NCBI RefSeq assembly: GCF_019703515.2 | Contig: NC_059346.1 | Coordinates: 16,275,001-16,339,000, forward strand | DNA length: 64,000 nt | From: Myxocyprinus asiaticus | Lineage: Eukaryota; Chordata; Actinopteri; Cypriniformes; Catostomidae | Reading direction: 5' to 3' | Part shown: positions 61,986-64,000 of the stretch, piece after piece | Numbering within the stretch: position 1 is the first letter of the stretch | Layout of the letters: each line of letters opens with the position of its first letter | The notes under the pieces: model-generated | The model's input: the letters and a program-made list of their open reading frames with translations, nothing else | The model's database searches: none | What the model was told of the DNA's origin: nothing | Translations under genes and position numbers: made by a program

Positions 61986-62025
61986 GTGGCTTCTGTAGGT
62001 ATTTTTTGTAGTATACAGTAAATCA

Positions 62026-62322
62026 AAATCAAATCAAATGAAATCACTTTATTGTCACACAGCCATATACACAAGTGCAATGGTGTGTGAAATTCTTGGG
62101 TGCAGTTCCGATCAACATAGCAGTCGTGACAGTGATGAGATATATACCAATTTACAATAACATCAAATTAACACAACACAATTTAAACATCTGTTATACA
62201 CATAATTACACTCAACAATATACAAATAATAACATACAGTGTACAGTATACAATACGCTGTTTTATTTTTTTTTTTTTTTACTATATAGATACACATTAT
62301 TCAATAAAAATTGAAAAAAAAA

Positions 62323-62389
<67 letters not shown>

Positions 62390-62600
62390 ACAGTATTGTA
62401 CTGTATTGACATTCAGGCTGTCGGTTGATAGTCAGTTGTTAAGAGAGAACATAATATAATAATAATAATATAATTTATGACAGTCCGGTGTGAGATATAA
62501 GAGTAAGGGTAATAAAGTGCAGTGCTGATGTATTTTGATCGTGGGAGATCAAGAGTTCAGAAGTCAGTATTGTTCATAATAGAAAAAAATGTGCTGCTCT
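62026..62600 (-). repeat. Retroelement 3' region, inverted, with (AT)n
   Basis: Starts with the tail AATCAAATCAAATGAAATC and CACTTTATTGTCACACAGCC, then CAATGGTGTGTGAAATTCTT and GATCAACATAGCAGTCGTGA, a common fish LINE-type 3' end on the minus strand. A pure AT microsatellite interrupts it at 62325-62384. No reading frame. Confidence 0.55.
62325..62384. repeat. (AT)n microsatellite
   Basis: About 60 bp of AT dinucleotide. Confidence 0.95.
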
Positions 62601-63056
62601 ATCATAAAAACCAGGTGAGAAGAGCCAAAGGTGGCATAAAATGATCCTAATGTCACTAAACGTATACTGGATTCATACTGTATGTACAGTGCACATTCAT
62701 TACCTCTCTGACCATCTACTCCCAGTCCCTCTCTCTCTCTCACTCTCTCTCTAATGTATTCTATACTCTTGTGTATCTAAATGCTTTTTGTCACCTCACA
62801 CCCTATCACTCTCTTTTTCTATCCTGTTAGGCTAAAGTATCTATCTGGGTGTGCTCATTCTGGAGGGCTTTTCAGAAGTGTTGCTAATTCTGGCCTGCGA
62901 CTCAAGTGAAAACACTGAGGCACACACTCACACAAACACACACTGCAGTAGCACACAGCCCCATTTAGCTGATGTGCGTGTATGTGAGTGAGTGATATGG
63001 GAGCTAAAAGCTTGTCCTTCAAAAACTGTCAGTCCTGCTCAAGCTCAAAACAAATG

Positions 63057-63094
<38 letters not shown>

Positions 63095-63654
63095 AGAAAG
63101 AGAGAGTTTATCATGCAATCAAAACTCTTTTCATTAGTCTCTATTTATACACAATAAAACATTATTGCTACATTGTTATTTTGGCAGAAATATCACTCCA
63201 ATGTTCAAATAACATTACTTTGGTGTTCAATAAAGGCTGATCTAAAAGAAATTGATATCCAGTGGAGAGAGAGCTGAACACATATGGAGAGTGTTGGTGT
63301 TTGAGTTTGCTGAGCACGAGAGTTAATCAGGAACATAGGGAGAGAAATAAAGAGAGAGAGAGAGAGAGAGAAAAGCAGTGGAAGGAAGCAAGAGCTTTAA
63401 ATAAAAAGGAAAAGTTCCCTTCACAGTGAGTGATACCACTAACTGAGATTATGAATTATGAAACCTGACAAAAGCATCAAACAAAAGCACACACACAAAC
63501 CTCTCACTTAGGGATGATGGAAAAAGACAGATAACCAGGGGTGTCACTAGACTGGGGCTGCAGGGGCTGTAGCTGCATATATATATTTTCTATATAATAT
63601 ATATATATATATATTTTTTTTATTATTATAGACCAGTTGATTTAGAGGCACAAT
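62601..63654. other. Flank with TG and GA microsatellites
   Basis: TG repeat at 63060-63091, GA repeat at 63350-63372, AT patch at 63576-63614. Otherwise no recognised repeat core or gene. Confidence 0.5.
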
Positions 63655-64000
63655 TAGGGTTGGGCGATTTATTGAATATCCACAATATATTCACAAAGAT
63701 TTTGCTGATGATATAAAATCAAGCAGCATCGTGAATACCGTGAATATTTAAATGCACTTTTTATTTGACCATGAAGTTTCTTAAAAATTGTGTCATTAGA
63801 CATGTTTTGCTATCCTTCACGACTTACGGTATGAGAACACAAGGACATATGTTTTAAAACAATTTAACAATTAGTTTGCCTTTTTCATATATTCAAGTGT
63901 TTTAGTAACAATATATCTATGTAAATATGTCTGTTTATTACAATGTACTATTATATTTGTGCATATACTATAAATGACATTGATTAAATATAATTCTTCC
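63655..64000 (+). mobile_element. hAT-type element, left end, cut by the window
   Basis: Begins TAGGGTTGGGCGATTTATTG, the same terminal type as the elements at 21478 and 44009, followed by non-coding AT-rich sequence with GTGAATACCGTGAATATT. The right end is outside. Confidence 0.6.

Overview
The window is vertebrate nuclear DNA, almost certainly from a cyprinid-like teleost fish. The evidence is a split gene with GT/AG introns, AT-rich intergenic DNA, many (CA)n, (AT)n and (GA)n microsatellites, and repeat families typical of carp-like fishes: Tc1 elements, hAT elements and MITEs, L2/Rex-type LINEs with characteristic 3' tails, tRNA-derived SINEs, and one Gypsy element. No prokaryotic feature, CRISPR array or functional RNA gene is visible.

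Host gene: the only host protein-coding sequence I can support is the 5' coding part of a teneurin gene on the minus strand, best matched to teneurin-1 (tenm1). The first coding exon is 40842-41040 (66 codons plus one base). The second is 25582-25845 (264 bp, phase 1 at both ends). They are separated by a 14,996-bp intron and splice in frame. Together they encode about 154 residues of the cytoplasmic N-terminal domain. The next intron runs from 25581 past the left edge of the window, so the transmembrane segment, EGF repeats and extracellular domains lie outside. DNA to the right of 41040 is 5'UTR, 5' introns or upstream flank; I could not place a promoter.

Repeat layout, left to right. 323-705: LTR-like repeat copy 1. 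702-2275: hAT-like element with a LINE fragment inside. 6183-8628: hAT element with matching 8-bp flanks, holding three SINEs and a deleted Tc1. 8730-9061: GGTAACACTTTA MITE. 10779-12227: L2-clade LINE. 13194-14774: complete Tc1 transposon with an uninterrupted DD34E transposase. 14793-15701: two Tc1 relics. 15809-21007: mostly single-copy intron. 21400-22262: LTR-like repeat copy 2 with an inserted element. 24389-25040: two MITEs. 26332-29275: hAT-like element with a Gypsy insertion. 30004-36071: hAT element holding an L1-clade LINE, a Tc1 and a MITE. 36195-39532: further MITEs, a SINE and a hAT end. 39534-40450: fold-back Tc1. 41598-42251: fold-back MITE. 44009-50766: 6.8-kb hAT composite with two LINEs. 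52340-54395: palindromic LINE/MITE cluster. 55170-56373: MITE and Gypsy-like solo LTR. 56424-61575: mostly unassigned AT-rich DNA. 61576-64000: Tc1, LINE and hAT ends.

The transposons do not form a pathway with the gene; they record successive insertions into a large teneurin locus. The most interesting items are the intact Tc1 element with its close deletion derivative, several transposon-in-transposon nests whose target-site duplications can be read directly, and two inverted-duplication structures. I found no convincing new protein-coding system.
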